Positions 17,561 through 27,528 of a stretch of 64,000 bases of DNA are shown here, in pieces. Where the stretch lies: the NCBI RefSeq assembly GCF_000473265.1, contig NZ_KI421511.1, positions 4,501,560 to 4,565,559 on the forward strand, given 5' to 3'. The stretch's first letter is position 1; every line of letters begins with the position of its first letter. Position numbers and translations under genes: made by a program. This DNA is from Amycolatopsis thermoflava N1165 (GTDB lineage: Bacteria > Actinomycetota > Actinomycetes > Mycobacteriales > Pseudonocardiaceae). Under the pieces are notes generated by a model. The model had not been told where the DNA came from and made no database searches. It saw only the letters and a program-made list of their open reading frames with translations.

Positions 17561-17778
17561 TCAACCCGGCACGCGCTCAGTCTGTCGGTGCTGCTGGCGG
17601 TGTCGAGCATCGCACTGCCCTCCTGCTCATCAACGGCTTCTCCGATTGCTCCGATCACACCGTTACACTCGGCGGCTGTCCACTGACAGATTGTCAAACC
17701 GGCCGAGCGGCCAGAGTGGGCCTGCATTGCTACGGTGCGGCTACTACAGCGTCCACAGCCTCGGCGGAGGGTTCGACC

Positions 17779-18195
17779 ATGACCAAGCCCGGGTATCCGG
17801 TGTCGATCAAGGGCGTCCTGGTCCGGGACGGCAGGGTGCTGCTGGTACGCAACGAACGCGCCGAGTGGGAGTTGCCCGGCGGCCGGATCGAACCCGGCGA
17901 GACGCCAGAGCAGTGCGTTGCCCGTGAAATCGCCGAAGAGACCGGCCTGTCCGTGACGGTGGCCGAGATTCTCGACGCCTGGGTCTACCACATCGCTGTG
18001 GCCAGCAAAGACGTGTTCATCGTGACCTACGGCTGCACCACCAGCTCGGGCTCGGCTCCAGTGCTGTCAGCGGAGCACAACCGCATCGGCGAGTTCAGCG
18101 AGCACGAGGTGCCTGCTCTGCGAATGCCCGAGGGCTACAAGCGCTCCATCGCCACCTGGTTCGACCGACTCCGCGTCGGCCGGCCCATCGGATAG
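17779..18195 (+). CDS. Nudix hydrolase
   Basis: 138 residues from ATG 17779 (MTKPGYPVSIKGVLVRDG), with a GGAGG site upstream; the longer frame from 17443 is not needed. It has a complete Nudix box: GGRIEPGETPEQCVAREIAE followed by ETGL (G-x5-E-x7-REUxEExGU). The C-terminal half completes the alpha/beta/alpha sandwich. Such enzymes hydrolyse nucleoside diphosphate derivatives; the substrate cannot be predicted. The XRE-like fragment starting ten bases later probably belonged to the same operon. Confidence 0.9.
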   Translation: MTKPGYPVSIKGVLVRDGRVLLVRNERAEWELPGGRIEPGETPEQCVAREIAEETGLSVTVAEILDAWVYHIAVASKDVFIVTYGCTTSSGSAPVLSAEHNRIGEFSEHEVPALRMPEGYKRSIATWFDRLRVGRPIG

Positions 18196-18204
18196 GCCCC
18201 AGCG

Positions 18205-18516
18205 TTGGCCGCCCAATGCGCACGCTGCGGAACGGCGCTGGGCCGCTTCGCTCCGACCACTGTTTGCCCGACCTGCCAGGCCAGCACCGCCGCATTGCCT
18301 GCCTCCCCGGCCCGGTTGGCGCCGGCGGTGTGGATGTGGTCTGACCCATCCGCCACCGCGGCGCTGCGCTCCCGCGACCTTGCCACACTCCTGCGCGCCT
18401 ACCCAGGTCGGCCTCTGAACGGCGACGGTTCCGCGGTAATCCGTCTTATCGCGGTCGCGGGCGCGCTTCGCTTCCCCAGCAAGCAGCCCTGCCTCCCGCA
18501 CCGGCGGACCGACTGA
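18205..18516 (+). pseudogene. Zn-ribbon/XRE-type regulator, truncated
   Basis: From TTG 18205, a zinc ribbon (CARCGTALGRFAPTTVCPTC) is followed by VWMWSDPSATAALRSRDLAT, the linker that precedes an XRE helix-turn-helix in a known actinobacterial regulator layout. The HTH itself is missing: after LLRAYPGRPL the sequence becomes unrelated and stops at 18516. I take it as the N-terminal remnant of a regulator of several hundred residues. Confidence 0.55.
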
Positions 18517-18581
18517 CAGGGCAGCCACCAAAGCCCCCACCAGCGCCGGCCTTGACCATCGACACGCCGTTGCGGTCCGGC

Positions 18582-19024
18582 TCACCGCCGGACGTGGGTG
18601 CAGCATTCCCGTAGCGCCGCGATCGCCCGAGCCACGGGTTGCACCGCCGTCGGCTGATCCGCTGTCACGGCCCAGGCCAGTTCGGTGGCAGCGTGCGCGA
18701 TCGCGGCGCGGACCTGTGTTTGCCGGTCTGAACCTGTCCAGCCTCCACCGCGGCGAGTCGGGGGCGGACCCACACGGGGTCGGCCAGGGCGCGGTTAAAC
18801 GCGGCCTCCCCGAGCCCTCTTACGGCACCCTTGCCCGAGCGCGTAGACCACGAGCCGGCCGCGTGGGAGCGCGCCACATACACGCCCGGTTCCCCGGGGG
18901 GAGCTCGGGTGACGCCCTGTTCGAAGACCAACCATGGCGACCATGCCGCGATGGCAGCAAGCTCGCGTGGCAGGTGTGATGCCAGTGGCGTGGTCGCGAC
19001 CGAATTGTCATCGGTGCCGGGCAC
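18582..19024 (-). pseudogene. GIY-YIG-like protein family remnant, frameshifted and internally deleted
   Basis: The N-terminal part (ATG 19024) has WSPWLVFEQGVTRAPPGEPG and VYVARSHAAG, then jumps to GLGEAAFNRALADPVWVRPR. The C-terminal part continues in another frame as AHAATELAWAVTADQPTAVQ and ALREC, stopping at 18582. The usual middle block (VYVGxAxER...GLRGRL) is absent. This matches a deleted, frameshifted copy of a GIY-YIG-like family common in actinomycetes. Confidence 0.5.
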
Positions 19025-19026
19025 GG

Positions 19027-19455
19027 CTACCGCAGGTCGTACTCGGTGTCCACGCCGACGGCCGGGCCGCCGTTGTTGTTGAGGGTGAGCCAGCCGTGGT
19101 CGTAGCCATCGGCGAGGTCGAACTGGTAACCGAACTCGTAGATCTTGTTCGTGCCGAAGATCTCGGGACCGGCCGGGTTAGCGCGAGCGAGAGTTTCTGA
19201 GCCAGCGCAACGTCGGAGCGGGTCTGGACGCCGAGCGCCGACGCTGCCAGAAAATCGGGTCCGCCTGACCGTGACGTTCCGGCACACGGAACATCGCCCG
19301 GCACGCGTCGCCATGGGGCGACGAGGGCCAGCCGCCATGATCAGCGATCGCCTGGACACGGAACCCGGCGCCTGCTCATACGCGATCGGGTCGTCGTACC
19401 GCGCGAATTTCTCCGTGCAGGGTCCTTCAATGCCTGCACCGTAGACAGCTGACAA
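19027..19455 (-). pseudogene. Unidentified degraded protein gene
   Basis: The first residues (YGAGIEGPCTEKFARYDDPI) and the last (PEIFGTNKIYEFGYQFDLAD, then WLTLNNNGGPAVGVDTEYDL) look like real protein. The middle is low-complexity arginine-rich translation that makes better sense in another frame. At least one frameshift is likely. No family is recognised. Confidence 0.4.
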
Positions 19456-19476
19456 TCGACTTCGGATCTCGATCGG

Positions 19477-20242
19477 TCAGCGGGGTAGTGACGAGAGGGG
19501 GTCGGCGTGGTCGAGTCGCCAGCGCATCGGGCACGTCCATGGCGAACCCGGACGACGGGACCTCGACGTTTCCGTCGCTGCCAGACAGCCCGCGCCTGGT
19601 CGACCGTGGTCGACACCGCCCCGGCCCCACCCTCGGCCGGATGTGTCTGCGTCGCGCCCGTGTGCAAACCGTCCGATTCGACGACGCGAGCTTCTCATCG
19701 CCTCCCGCACCACCGGACGGATCCCTTCGTCCTCCTCGACGACGAGCGCTGCCACGCCGAACGCCCGCTCATCACCTAGCGACCGGCTGTACTGCTCGGA
19801 CCGCAGCGCCACCAGATCGCCGAGGTTCTCGCGGACCGCACTTATCCCGCCTGCTGTCGTCTCTCCCGCGACAAGCCGTTGCTGGTGCCGTCTGTCGTGA
19901 GAACCAGCTGAGTCCCGCCGCATCCCGAGACCATCGCGGCGGCGGTATGCACGCAGCGCGGCGGTCGCGCGGGCTGGCTGATCGTCGGTCCCGCGATCCC
20001 GCCCGCCCCGAGCCGCGCCGCGACGGTCGGCCCGCCGAAGAACGAACCCTCCTGGGGAACTGTCATCGAGGGCACGAGTCCGTCCCGCCGAGCCGGATCA
20101 CTCCGCGCGGTCGCGCAAGCGCCGCGAGGTCACCACCCACACTGAGGTCGAGCCTCGGCGCCTCGGACAACCACCCTTGCCGCCGGGTGAACAGTGAGGA
20201 CCACACCAGACCAACCGGAGCCGCGACATCGCGGTCCTTCAT
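19477..20242 (-). pseudogene. Unidentified decayed reading frame downstream of the TetR remnant
   Basis: An ATG at 20242 overlaps the TetR remnant's TGA (ATGA) and opens MKDRDVAAPVGLVWSSLF, which stops at 20063. Protein-like sequence continues in other frames: MTVPQEGSFFGGPTVAAR, then ENLGDLVALRSEQYSRSLGD and AFGVAALVVEEDEGIRPVVR. This is consistent with one gene of 200-250 codons broken by two or more frameshifts. I could not identify the family. Confidence 0.4.
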
Positions 20243-20522
20243 GTCATCTCCTCCATCTGGCTCGCGCCGGCGATGTTCAACGCGTAACGGCTGTACTCCT
20301 CGGCGACCTCGTGAGTCGTCCGTCGTCCCGGAACCAGCGGGCGATGCTCACGCACATTTCACGGATCGCGAAGGACGCCAGGGCAGGGCTCTCCGTGCTG
20401 AACACCCCGACGATGACATCTCGGGCGATGATCGCGAAGAAGGCGTGCTCGTGTTCCCGGCGGCGGCCTTGGAACTGGCTCCGGTGCGGCTCGTCGAGAC
20501 AGTCGGTGTTGCGGTTGACCAC
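20239..20522 (-). pseudogene. TetR-family regulator, C-terminal remnant
   Basis: The sequence HAFFAIIARDVIVGVFSTES, SFAIREMCVSIARWFRDDGR and then, after a frameshift, EVAEEYSRYALNIAGASQM is the ligand-domain C-terminus of a TetR regulator of the type that controls lipid or acyl-CoA catabolism. The DNA-binding N-terminus is absent. The stop overlaps the next ATG, so it was once translationally coupled to that gene. Confidence 0.6.
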
Positions 20523-20579
20523 GACGGCTTGACGGCGTCGCGTGACGGTAGGCGTAGACCCTAGTCGCCTCGTAAAGCT

Positions 20580-21082
20580 GGGCCGCCGGGTCGACGGCCT
20601 TCCCTATCGCGCGATGGAAGTCACGCAGGACGGCGCGAAGGCGGTCAGGAAGAGCTTGCTGTCCGGATAGGACGCGGTCACCCGGCGGCCGGCCCAGTCC
20701 AGGCCCCGCAACGAGGGCCGGCCGCCGTGGTGCATGCCGCTGCTGAGGTAGATCAGCGCGCCGGACGCCGGATGGCGCGGTCAGCAGGTAGGCGCGACCA
20801 CGTTGACCGGCAGGATCCGCGCGCCGGTGTACACGCCGGCGTTGTGGATCACCACGTCCATGGTGCCGAGCACGTTCACCTGCTCGGCGACACCGCGGGT
20901 CTGCGATACGTCGGCCAGATCCCCCACCACCCCCGCGGCACCCCGGTCGAGCAGCGCCCGCACCGCCGTGAGGCGTTGCCTGCCGCGCGCGTGCAGGACG
21001 ACGTCGTGCGCTCGTCCAGGAGGGTCTGCGCCGCCGCGCGGCCGAGGCCGTCGGCGGAACCGGTGATCAGGATCCGGGCCAT
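20580..21082 (-). pseudogene. Short-chain dehydrogenase/reductase, frameshifted
   Basis: From ATG 21082 the NAD(P)-binding glycine motif is clear (ARILITGSADGLGRAAAQTL). The frame then breaks and continues in another as RALLDRGAAGVVGDLADVSQ and NVLGTMDVVIHNAGVYTGAR, which hold the cofactor-binding Asp and the NAG motif. Further downstream, sequence resembling the Tyr-x-x-x-Lys region is scattered over frames. The gene is therefore non-functional. Confidence 0.65.
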
Positions 21083-21156
21083 GCCACAGCGCGCCACAAC
21101 GGAGGACTGCGCAACCGCCCTGCTGACCAGCGGCCTTCCTGGCCAGTAAGGTTCGG

Positions 21157-21332
21157 GGCGCGCAGCCGAGACGCGGCGCAAGGAGATCGCCACTCGCTAC
21201 GGGCGTACTCCCGGAGGGATCCGGTCGCGTCTGCTGCGGTTGCGGTGTGATCCCGAACTGCCGGGTCGTACCTGGGATGAGCAGCGTGCCGCCGAGCTGA
21301 AGCGTAGCTACGACGCTGAGTACGGCCGGTAG
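21157..21332 (+). pseudogene. C-terminal fragment of an unidentified protein
   Basis: Plus-strand codons ending at a TAG (21330-21332) give KEIATRYGRTPGGIRSRLLR, a helix-turn-helix-like segment, then DEQRAAELKRSYDAEYGR. There is no start and no N-terminal part. It abuts the end of the pPIWI-RE gene, so the defence island may have inserted into or beside it. Confidence 0.4.
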
Positions 21333-21490
21333 CTGATCACCCTCGGTCCCCCACCGCCCACCGATCAGCCACCGGCCGCTTCGGCGTCGGACGCTCCGCG
21401 CCGCGCTCGGACGAGTTCCGCCGAAGCCCGAGCCACACCGGTCCCGCTATGCCCCCTTGATCGCAACTTGCCGCGACCGGTTCAGCGCCG

Positions 21491-24295
21491 TTATTCGCCC
21501 TCCAGGGCCGCGGTTGCGTCGTCGTCTTTGAGTTCGTCGAGTTCGACTTCTTCGTCGGGGTCGACGGTGCGGCGATAGTCGGGGTGGTCCTTGTCCATCT
21601 TGGCAGCGAGATGGATGGGCGCCGGGTAGCTGGTGCGGCCGTCCCAGGAGACGGCGTGGTCACAAAGCCGTGCGGCGGCGATGGCGTAGCGGATCGGGTC
21701 GCTGTCTGCGCCGACGACGACGATCTCCGTGTTCGTATGGGCATACCAGGTGTGGTGGCCGGCTTCGTTGTCGGCGGTCCAGCGGGTGCTGGCCTCTCCC
21801 GCGCGGCTGTACTTTCGTCCGCCGGTGAACTGGCGTGGGACGTTGGACAGGATCCACGTGTTCCGGGCTCCGTCGAGCTGGTAGAGACCCTCGGTGGTTT
21901 TCTTGACGTGAGGTTTCTTCTCGACGGTCCCGTCCACCTGCTTTTCGTTCTTGAGAACGTGCAACTCGACCGGTCGAGGCAGGTCACGGGAGCCGGAGGT
22001 CACGCGAACGATGGCGCGCGGTCGGTGGCCGCTGGAGGGGCTACAGCCTGGTAGGGCGGGCCGGTCGTTGATCCGTCCTGCCGAGTCCGGACGTAGGTCG
22101 AGGTTCTTGTTGGCGAGCAGCGGCCACAGGGCGCGGGAGCTGTCGCCGGAGACCAGCAGGACGTAGCCGTTGGCCGTGTCGAGGTGGTCTTGGAGTTGTC
22201 CGAGCGCGGTGTCGATGCTGTCAACCAGCGAGAGGTCCTGGCGTTTGCCTTCGGGCAGTGGGTGCGAGCGGAAGGCGGTGTTGGCGGTGAAGTAGTCCTG
22301 CCAGCCGGTCGTTCCGCCGCGCGGGTGTCGTTTGGGCTGGTATGCCTTGGTGTGCCAGTGGTTTCCGTCCGGGATGAGCGCCACCAGCGACCAGCTCAGG
22401 CGCGGTCCCGCTGAGGTCCACCGCGCGCCGCGCTGTTCGCGGATGTGCAGGCCGACGAACGCGACGGGTTCCTTCAGACCGTAGCGGCCGTAGGCGAGCG
22501 CTCGGCTGAGCCGTGGGTGGATCAGACCGGCGACTCGCAGCATGTCGGCGACTGCGTTGTGGCCTGGATGGTCCTTCTTCAGACTGAGCCCCAGCTTGGT
22601 CAGCGGGTCGGTCTCCTCGGCGTCCTCCTCGGTGGGAGCGGTCTCGGCGGTGTCGGTGCCGTTCGTCGTGTCGTTGGTCGGCTTCGTCGCGGGTCCGGCG
22701 TCCGGTTGGGGCGCGGGCTTGGTGGTGACGAACTGTGCGAGCACGTGGTGCTGGGCAAGCAGGCGGTTGAGAGGGTGCTTGGCGTCGGTCAGATCGGGGT
22801 CGTCCACCGTGCTGTCGGGTCGGCGGGACTGCTTGCGTTGCGCGGCCCACGCGCGCGCGTCGTACTCGGTCTCGCACAGCGCCACGATTCTGGTGTCGTG
22901 GGGCACGTCGAGGTGGGGAACCGCGGCCAGGAGCGCGGCTCGGCCGGAGTGGTCGCCGTGGGCCAGTAGCGCGGCGGCGTGGTGGAAGATGATCTCGACG
23001 TGGTCGCCGATCGGCGCCGGTTCGTCCTCCGGCATGCCGGTGTCGGCGAGGTCGGGACGGTTGAAGTGGTAGGCCAGCAGGCGCTGTAGCCGGGCACGGG
23101 TGTGCTGGTGGCGGTAGAGGACGAGGATCCGCAGGCGTCGACAGCCCGATGCCTCGATGATGGTGGGCAGGGCGGCTTCGTCGAGCAGGTCGGTGTCCCG
23201 GCCCGCCGTCACCTGCCGACGCGCGCCCTTGGGGAACTGGTGACCGGCGACGTTGCGGGCGATGATGTTGGGGGGGCCCAGGACCGTGGACAGGTGGCCG
23301 CTGAGCTCACGGATGGTGTACATGCCGACGCCGCGGCCGATCGGGAAGCGCACGGACTTCGGGACCAGTGCACGCAGCCTGCCGGGTTCGCCGGTCAGGT
23401 CGCGATCTTCCGGTCGGATCAGGGTCTCGCCGCCGAGTCGGGCCCACACGGTGAGGGCGATGTCGCTGGTGCGCTCGATCCGCGTCAGTCGGCCGCGGCC
23501 TTCGACGGTCAGCGCGAGCAGCGGATCCTGTGTCGAGCGTTGGGCCAGCCACGCGGTGCGTGAGGAGTTGAGCCAGCGGCTCAGCCTGGACACCGAGGGG
23601 TCGACCACCACGACCGGGTCGCGCATCCAGGGCAGCGTTTTCATCATCAGTTGTACGCGCAGCGCGGCGTAGGACGGGTTGTCCTCGTCGTTGTTCCAGT
23701 GGCCTGTCCACAGTAGGTCGGTGTCCCAGACCAGCAGGTTTCCCTCGGTGTCGGCCCGGAGGGCGACTTCGCGGCCGTCGACCTTCCAGACGCTGGAGGT
23801 CAGTTTTTGGGCCACTTCCCAGGTGGCCGCGTCGTACACCCAGTGGGCCGCGTCGGGCTGGTCGCCCACGCGCTTGACCTCGTTGGCCAGCACGATCTCG
23901 TCCGGGGTGATGCCCGCGAGGAGTTCGGCCAGTTCACTGGGGTAGGAGAAGCCGATCTCATCCTCGGGCACCCTGAGCAGGGCCTGTTCCCACAGGACCA
24001 CGGCGTCGTGGATGTCGCGGCTGTCCAGGCTGTGGCGGCTGATCATCTGCCGGGGTGGGTCGTTGCGGCTGGTTGGGAACAGGTTGACGCTGGTGCGGCC
24101 GATGGCGCGCAGGGCGGTGGCGAGACCGGCGTAGGGCAGGTTGCCGCGGGAGCCGGTGATGTCGCGGTAGCGGTCGAGCAGGTCCCCCCACACGTCACGG
24201 GCACGTTCGGGGAAGCGGTGGACGTGCACCACGCCGTGCAGTTCCTTGGTCAGCGGGTAGGCCAGCAGGTGCAGCTTGTCGTCGCCCGTGGTCAT
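21491..24295 (-). CDS. Prokaryotic PIWI-RE protein (pPIWI_RE)
   Basis: 934 residues from ATG 24295, which overlaps the helicase TGA by 4 bp. It is the nucleic-acid-guided component of the PIWI-RE module, named for a conserved Arg and Glu in the PIWI domain. The N-terminal ~520 residues form the family's X-type region (for example VNLFPTSRNDPPRQMISRHS near 70-90, LWTGHWNNDEDNPSYAALRV near 195-215 and VALCETEYDARAWAAQRK near 471-488). An acidic, threonine-rich linker (about 527-563) leads to the PIWI/RNase H-like domain (about 564-934), with FVGLHIREQRG near 613-623 (Arg candidate), YVLLVSGDSS near 711-720 and TNTEIVVVGAD near 854-864 (Glu candidate). Length, build and the helicase plus nuclease neighbours agree. 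Assigning the R and E residues is my inference. Confidence 0.85.
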   Translation of the reverse strand: MTTGDDKLHLLAYPLTKELHGVVHVHRFPERARDVWGDLLDRYRDITGSRGNLPYAGLATALRAIGRTSVNLFPTSRNDPPRQMISRHSLDSRDIHDAVVLWEQALLRVPEDEIGFSYPSELAELLAGITPDEIVLANEVKRVGDQPDAAHWVYDAATWEVAQKLTSSVWKVDGREVALRADTEGNLLVWDTDLLWTGHWNNDEDNPSYAALRVQLMMKTLPWMRDPVVVVDPSVSRLSRWLNSSRTAWLAQRSTQDPLLALTVEGRGRLTRIERTSDIALTVWARLGGETLIRPEDRDLTGEPGRLRALVPKSVRFPIGRGVGMYTIRELSGHLSTVLGPPNIIARNVAGHQFPKGARRQVTAGRDTDLLDEAALPTIIEASGCRRLRILVLYRHQHTRARLQRLLAYHFNRPDLADTGMPEDEPAPIGDHVEIIFHHAAALLAHGDHSGRAALLAAVPHLDVPHDTRIVALCETEYDARAWAAQRKQSRRPDSTVDDPDLTDAKHPLNRLLAQHHVLAQFVTTKPAPQPDAGPATKPTNDTTNGTDTAETAPTEEDAEETDPLTKLGLSLKKDHPGHNAVADMLRVAGLIHPRLSRALAYGRYGLKEPVAFVGLHIREQRGARWTSAGPRLSWSLVALIPDGNHWHTKAYQPKRHPRGGTTGWQDYFTANTAFRSHPLPEGKRQDLSLVDSIDTALGQLQDHLDTANGYVLLVSGDSSRALWPLLANKNLDLRPDSAGRINDRPALPGCSPSSGHRPRAIVRVTSGSRDLPRPVELHVLKNEKQVDGTVEKKPHVKKTTEGLYQLDGARNTWILSNVPRQFTGGRKYSRAGEASTRWTADNEAGHHTWYAHTNTEIVVVGADSDPIRYAIAAARLCDHAVSWDGRTSYPAPIHLAAKMDKDHPDYRRTVDPDEEVELDELKDDDATAALEGE

Positions 24296-27200
24296 CGGTT
24301 GTCGTCCTCCGAGGTGTGGTCGATCCCGGCGAAGTCGAGCCAGGACACCAGCGTGGAGCCGTAGATGCGGCTCAGTGCACGCTGGCGGGCCGGGGTGAGG
24401 TTGCCGTAGTAGAAGCGCAGCAGCCCCGGCAGGTCGCTGCCGAACTTCGCGTCGTGGAAAGCACCGTCGACCAGGTACAGCTCGACCGGGGTGCCGCCGC
24501 GGCGGGCACGTCCGGCGAGCTGGATCAGGTCGACGAGCATCCCGGCGACGGCTTCGGCCTTGAGCACGCGGCTGAGCCGGCTGAATCGGGGATCGCTGGT
24601 CAGGATGTGGTGTAGCCGAGAGAATGCGGCTTGGCGCTGCTCATCCAGCACGGCGGCGGGATCAGGGCCGGGCGTGCCGATGTCGAGAGCGTGGGAGTTG
24701 ACGCTGGCGAACATCTCCGCCGAGTCGGTGAGCTGGGTTGGCGGGCGCACACACACCCAAACCGACGCCAGGGCGGAGCGCTGGTCACCGGGCACCAGGA
24801 TGTTGAGACCGCGCGCCACCAGCCCCAGCGGCGCGATGCACACCTTGACGTTCGGGTACTCCCGCGGCAACGCCTCCAGGTCATCCACTGTCACCCGCAC
24901 CACACCGGAGGGCAACGCCACCGAGGAAGGCCGCTGGTCTTTCGGCACGACGACGGCGACCCAGCTCGGGTCGCCGACGTGCGAGGCGATCCCGGCGCCG
25001 AGCAGCGCGGCATGTTTGTAGGAGTTGCCGACCAGCATGCACAGTTCCCGGTCGGGCACGTTCTCGGCGAGCTTGCGCAGGTGCCGGTCCAGGTGCTGAT
25101 CCCACAGGCTCTTGCCGAGTTCGCGGATCGCGTCGGGCTTCTGGGATTCGGACCGGCCACCGATGTGAATGGCCTGGAACTCCTCGTCGAGCGCCTTACC
25201 CGCCCGGGTGGTGAACGCTCCCGGCGCGGCGTCGGTCATCGCGTAGGTGATCTCGGCCTTGATGTGCTCGCGTGCGGCACCGGGGAAGAACGCCGTGGCC
25301 GACAGGCCCAGGACGATCCGTGGCACTCCGGCGGTCGCCAGGGCAACCGTACCGCCCAGCTGCGCCACGGTGGTGTGCGGGTCGCCGGCGATGGCCTGCA
25401 CGGACAGCTTGCCCTGCGGGTAGGGGTCGGTCACCTTGTCCACACGGAACCCGAACAGCAGATAACCGAGCGGGCCATATGGAATGGTGGCGTGCTGGAC
25501 GAAGGTACCGAGCTTCTCGGCGAGCACGCGGGCGGCGGGAAGCTCGGTGCCCGGTGAGCTGACAGCGAAGGTCAGTCGGGTCAGCGACTGGTGTAGCGCG
25601 CCGAGCCAGGTCCGAACGAGCAGGGCGTTGATCACGTCGCGGCGCAGGTTCTTTTCCCGGATTCGTCGGGTCAGCGTGCGGTGCAGGCTGTGTTTGACCT
25701 CCCGGATCCGGTCCTGGCCGGTGTCGTTGCTGACGACCGAGCGCAGTAGATTGGCGACCTTGCGCATCTTGCGTGGTGGTGTGCCGCCGTTGACCTCGCG
25801 GGTGTCCGGGAACAGGGCGTTGAACTGCTCGTAGATCTCCGGTGCGACCCCGTCGGTAACGTCGTCAACGCCGAATAGGGCCTGCAGCAGCATTCGGTCG
25901 TTGGAGCCGGGTAAGTGCCAGCCGGAGCCGGGGCGGTCGGGATCTGTCTCCAGCCACATGTCTTGTTCCAGCACGTAGTTGAGGAACTGGTCGGCCAGGA
26001 AGCGGGTGCGCGACAGGGCGGGGACGACTTCGCGGTCCTCGGCGGGCAGCAGCATCGTGCGTTGGGTGTCGAGCTGCGTCAGGGGGAGCTCGTGCTGTCC
26101 GCCGCTGGCCGCCAGTACCAGTTGTCTGGCCCCGGCGTCGAACATGTTGCTTTGCAACAGGTCGATCTCGTCGATGATCAGCGCCGGGCAGTGGCGCATG
26201 AGGAATTCCAGCAGCGAAATGCGGCTGTGGTCGATGCCGTCGATCCGCACGGGAACCGGCACTGTGCCGTGGATCAGGTTGTGGTGGTTGGTGACGATGA
26301 TGTCGGCTGCGGCGGCATCGTGGAACCCCCGGTGCCGCCCACAGGCACTCAGGATGGGGCAGGCGTGCCGCTGATCGGCCTCGGACTTGCCCCTCTTTCC
26401 CTTCGAGGTCGGCCGGGTCTCCTCCTCGCTGGACGCGGGCCGGACACGCAGGGAGGTGCAGGGTTCGTCCGGCGCGGTGGGCGGCGGGCCGTCGACCATG
26501 AGCGCGGGCAGAACGCAACCGTAGCCGAGCGTGTCGAAGCGGTCCCACTCGCCCCGTTCGGCCGCCTGGGCGGCCTTCTCGTCCAGCCGTCGCGGTGACA
26601 CCAGGGCGACACACCGGGCGGGTGTGCCCAGAGCGGCGAGGTCGTCCTCGATGTCCGCCGCCAAGCGCCCTGCGTTGTCCTCCTCGCGGGCGATCTTCTC
26701 CGCGGTGGTGAGCGCCTCGTGGATGGTTCCGACCACGATGGCCACGGGGATGCCCTGCCGGGCCAGGTGGACCGCCAGCAATCGGGTCAGCACGCTCTTG
26801 CCGACCCCGGTGGGAGCGTTGAGTACCCGCATGCCGCCCGCCCGCAGCAACAACTCGGTCACCGGCAGGTCCTCGACGTCGCGCAGCTTCTCGAACAGTT
26901 CCTCGATGATGCCGCTCTGCCACGGCGGGGTTCCCGACACCTTCGCCAGATGGTGTGCCAGTGCCCTGAGGTCGGCAGAGCTGACCTTGACGGCGTCCAC
27001 CTTCCCGGCCGTGTCCAACACGACGGGGGCGACGGTGGCGCCGCTTACGCTGATCGGCAGCTCGACCGTGGACTCGCCCCGCCAGCCGAAGCTCCACCGG
27101 CCGGGACCGGCCACCGGCAGTGGACGCCGGCTCTGGAGGTACTTGGACTCGGCGTCCTCGAGCAGACGCTCAGCGAGATCGAGCGGGCGCTGCCCGTGCC

Positions 27201-27528
27201 GGGCGATGACATAGGTGACCGCGTTGTCGGGCACCTCGTCGGGTACCTCGTAAGGGCTGTTCTGGTCGTGGCGCAGCTTGCGGGCGGCTTCGAGGAACCG
27301 CCTGGGCGAGCCGAGCTCGTTGTGGCGCAGCCGCAGGAACTGCCCCACCAGCCGCTGGGTGTCCTCGGGCTGGTCGGGCCAGTCCGACCACAGATCCAGC
27401 CTGCCCGAGGCGATCAGGCCCGCTTGGTCCAACGGCACGACGGTGCGGCCGTCGGCACCGGGGAACCCGAAGAACTCCTCGGAGAACGCACACGCGATCT
27501 GCGTGGCCAACTGGCGCAGACTGGTCAC
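24292..27528 (-). CDS. DinG/XPD-type Fe-S helicase of the PIWI-RE module
   Basis: 1078 residues from GTG 27528 (VTSLRQLATQIACAF), whose codon overlaps the nuclease TGA; the longer frame to 27744 lies inside the nuclease gene. Walker A is NAPTGVGKS (about 237-245) and the Walker B variant is LIIDEID (about 450-456). Four cysteines between them (about 338, 357, 390, 396, the last in CPILSACGRH) are placed like the Fe-S cluster of XPD/DinG helicases, and IIVTNHHNLIHG follows as in that family. Motif VI is QLAGRARRG (about 1003-1011). It probably unwinds DNA or R-loops for the PIWI protein. The N-terminal ~230 residues are specific to this module. Confidence 0.88.
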   Translation of the reverse strand: MTSLRQLATQIACAFSEEFFGFPGADGRTVVPLDQAGLIASGRLDLWSDWPDQPEDTQRLVGQFLRLRHNELGSPRRFLEAARKLRHDQNSPYEVPDEVPDNAVTYVIARHGQRPLDLAERLLEDAESKYLQSRRPLPVAGPGRWSFGWRGESTVELPISVSGATVAPVVLDTAGKVDAVKVSSADLRALAHHLAKVSGTPPWQSGIIEELFEKLRDVEDLPVTELLLRAGGMRVLNAPTGVGKSVLTRLLAVHLARQGIPVAIVVGTIHEALTTAEKIAREEDNAGRLAADIEDDLAALGTPARCVALVSPRRLDEKAAQAAERGEWDRFDTLGYGCVLPALMVDGPPPTAPDEPCTSLRVRPASSEEETRPTSKGKRGKSEADQRHACPILSACGRHRGFHDAAAADIIVTNHHNLIHGTVPVPVRIDGIDHSRISLLEFLMRHCPALIIDEIDLLQSNMFDAGARQLVLAASGGQHELPLTQLDTQRTMLLPAEDREVVPALSRTRFLADQFLNYVLEQDMWLETDPDRPGSGWHLPGSNDRMLLQALFGVDDVTDGVAPEIYEQFNALFPDTREVNGGTPPRKMRKVANLLRSVVSNDTGQDRIREVKHSLHRTLTRRIREKNLRRDVINALLVRTWLGALHQSLTRLTFAVSSPGTELPAARVLAEKLGTFVQHATIPYGPLGYLLFGFRVDKVTDPYPQGKLSVQAIAGDPHTTVAQLGGTVALATAGVPRIVLGLSATAFFPGAAREHIKAEITYAMTDAAPGAFTTRAGKALDEEFQAIHIGGRSESQKPDAIRELGKSLWDQHLDRHLRKLAENVPDRELCMLVGNSYKHAALLGAGIASHVGDPSWVAVVVPKDQRPSSVALPSGVVRVTVDDLEALPREYPNVKVCIAPLGLVARGLNILVPGDQRSALASVWVCVRPPTQLTDSAEMFASVNSHALDIGTPGPDPAAVLDEQRQAAFSRLHHILTSDPRFSRLSRVLKAEAVAGMLVDLIQLAGRARRGGTPVELYLVDGAFHDAKFGSDLPGLLRFYYGNLTPARQRALSRIYGSTLVSWLDFAGIDHTSEDDNR

